Shown one piece after another: positions 63,468-64,000 of a DNA stretch of 64,000 bases. The notes under the pieces were generated by a model. It searched no databases. It was not told where the DNA came from and worked only from the letters and a program-made list of their open reading frames with translations. Numbering within the stretch: the stretch's first letter is position 1; every line of letters starts with the position of its first letter. The translations under genes and the position numbers were made by a program. Origin of the DNA: Methylobacillus arboreus (GTDB lineage Bacteria > Pseudomonadota > Gammaproteobacteria > Burkholderiales > Methylophilaceae); contig NZ_JAJAVC010000003.1 in assembly GCF_020532725.1 (NCBI RefSeq), positions 372,001-436,000 of the forward strand, given 5' to 3'.

Positions 63468-63645
63468 GCTCTAAATCCCGGTGGATGATCGTACTTGTCT
63501 ATTAGGCAGCAAGTATCGTGCCTGTTGTTTTCCGTTAAGTCTTTCAATCCTAATAACCATAAAAATCGGTGTTCCTACATCGTGTTGACCTATCCCTTTT
63601 CCAGCGTCCAGGTAATGCATTCAGCCAGATAGTAGGCAATTTTAC

Positions 63646-63661
63646 TGAACGAACGTACAAT
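63646..63661 (+). promoter_or_regulatory. Possible LexA-type box overlapping a leaderless promoter
   Basis: TGAACGAACGTACA (63646-63659) has one perfect half-site GTACA and one half-site differing by a single base (TGAAC) from the lexA operator at 28505. It overlaps a -10 hexamer TACAAT (63656-63661) that is 17 bp from a weak -35 (TAGGCA, 63633). The predicted start of transcription, about seven bases on, is the A of the ATG at 63668. Confidence 0.45.
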
Positions 63662-63667
63662 AGATTT

Positions 63668-64000
63668 ATGCAGGTTCAACAGAAACTAGAAATATTGGCC
63701 GATGCCGCCAAGTACGATGCCTCGTGCGCTTCCAGCGGCACCGAGCGGCGCAACTCGCGGGACGGGAAAGGCATAGGCTCGACCACGGGCACGGGGATTT
63801 GTCATAGCTACGCGCCAGACGGCCGCTGTATTTCCCTATTGAAGATATTGCTAACCAACTTTTGCTTGTACGACTGTGTCTATTGCGTCAACCGGGTAAG
63901 CAGCAATGTGCCGCGGGCACGCTTTAGCATAGACGAGGTGGTGCAGCTGACGCTGGCGTTTTACCGCCGCAACTACATTGAGGGCTTGTTTCTGAGCTCG
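63668..64000 (+). CDS. Putative DNA modification/repair radical SAM protein, N-terminal part
   Basis: The 111 visible residues match the start of the radical SAM family annotated as putative DNA modification/repair (often paired with a uracil-DNA-glycosylase-like DUF4130 gene): LEILADAAKYDASCASSGTE, GIGSTTGTGICHSYAPDGRC, then LLKILLTNFCLYDCVYCVNR. The CLYDCVYC sequence is the CxxxCxxC cluster site. The gene runs past the right edge, so the partner gene cannot be seen. The ATG at 63668 has no ribosome site and coincides with the predicted transcription start. The upstream site suggests SOS control. Confidence 0.88.
   Translation, partial: MQVQQKLEILADAAKYDASCASSGTERRNSRDGKGIGSTTGTGICHSYAPDGRCISLLKILLTNFCLYDCVYCVNRVSSNVPRARFSIDEVVQLTLAFYRRNYIEGLFLSS

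Overview
The window looks like chromosomal DNA of a methylotrophic betaproteobacterium of the Methylophilaceae, most like Methylobacillus. The grounds are the gene order fmdCAB + urtABCDE, which matches the fmdCABDEF amide/urea cluster known from Methylophilus methylotrophus, plus a full urease operon, several FecI/FecR/TonB-receptor triads and a GC content that is moderately high in most genes. The genus is inferred from memory of these families, not from a search.

Layout. 1-1500: end of an RND efflux operon (pump truncated by the window edge, plus adaptor). 1500-9440: an HSL-type hydrolase with a variant catalytic motif, a first FecI-FecR-TonB receptor triad, a LysR regulator and a luciferase-like oxidoreductase. 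9700-17100: SelO, then a thiamine-controlled locus with an SSS transporter (minus strand) and an SDR + NtaA-type monooxygenase pair (plus strand), each led by its own TPP riboswitch, then a DUF4010 membrane protein. 17280-28420: two more triads on the minus strand, one with a secreted sulfatase downstream, and small genes between them. 28500-30000: a LexA-like repressor with a GTAC-N4-GTAC operator, a decayed coding stretch and a lipoprotein. 30200-44150: a nitrogen-scavenging supercluster of porin, formamidase, FmdB, urea/amide ABC transporter, and ureDABCEFG plus a UreJ/HupE permease. 44240-48670: a sigma-54-type promoter, an unusual NCS1 transporter-histidine kinase-receiver fusion and its LuxR-type response regulator, which I infer to sense nitrogen status or an amide-like ligand. 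48800-60790: a five-gene, translationally coupled defence operon of SNF2 helicase, SIR2 protein, beta-class Mod methyltransferase, YhcG/DUF1016 nuclease and type III-like Res. 60825-64000: a soluble Cache-CheW protein and the start of a radical SAM DNA-repair-type gene with a possible SOS box.

Two observations stand out. The defence operon combines type III-like restriction-modification genes with an SNF2 helicase, a YhcG nuclease and an AT-rich SIR2 effector inserted between helicase and methyltransferase; I know no named system with exactly this content. Second, six intergenic hairpins of about 95-120 bp form one family: the core is conserved, the outer arms differ between copies but stay self-complementary, and in five copies the arm begins inside the stop codon of the preceding gene with the core in that gene's orientation. 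Two longer palindromes (about 270 and 226 bp) are of the same kind; one now supplies the C-terminal tail of the hydrolase. No tRNA, rRNA, CRISPR array, intact insertion sequence or prophage was seen.
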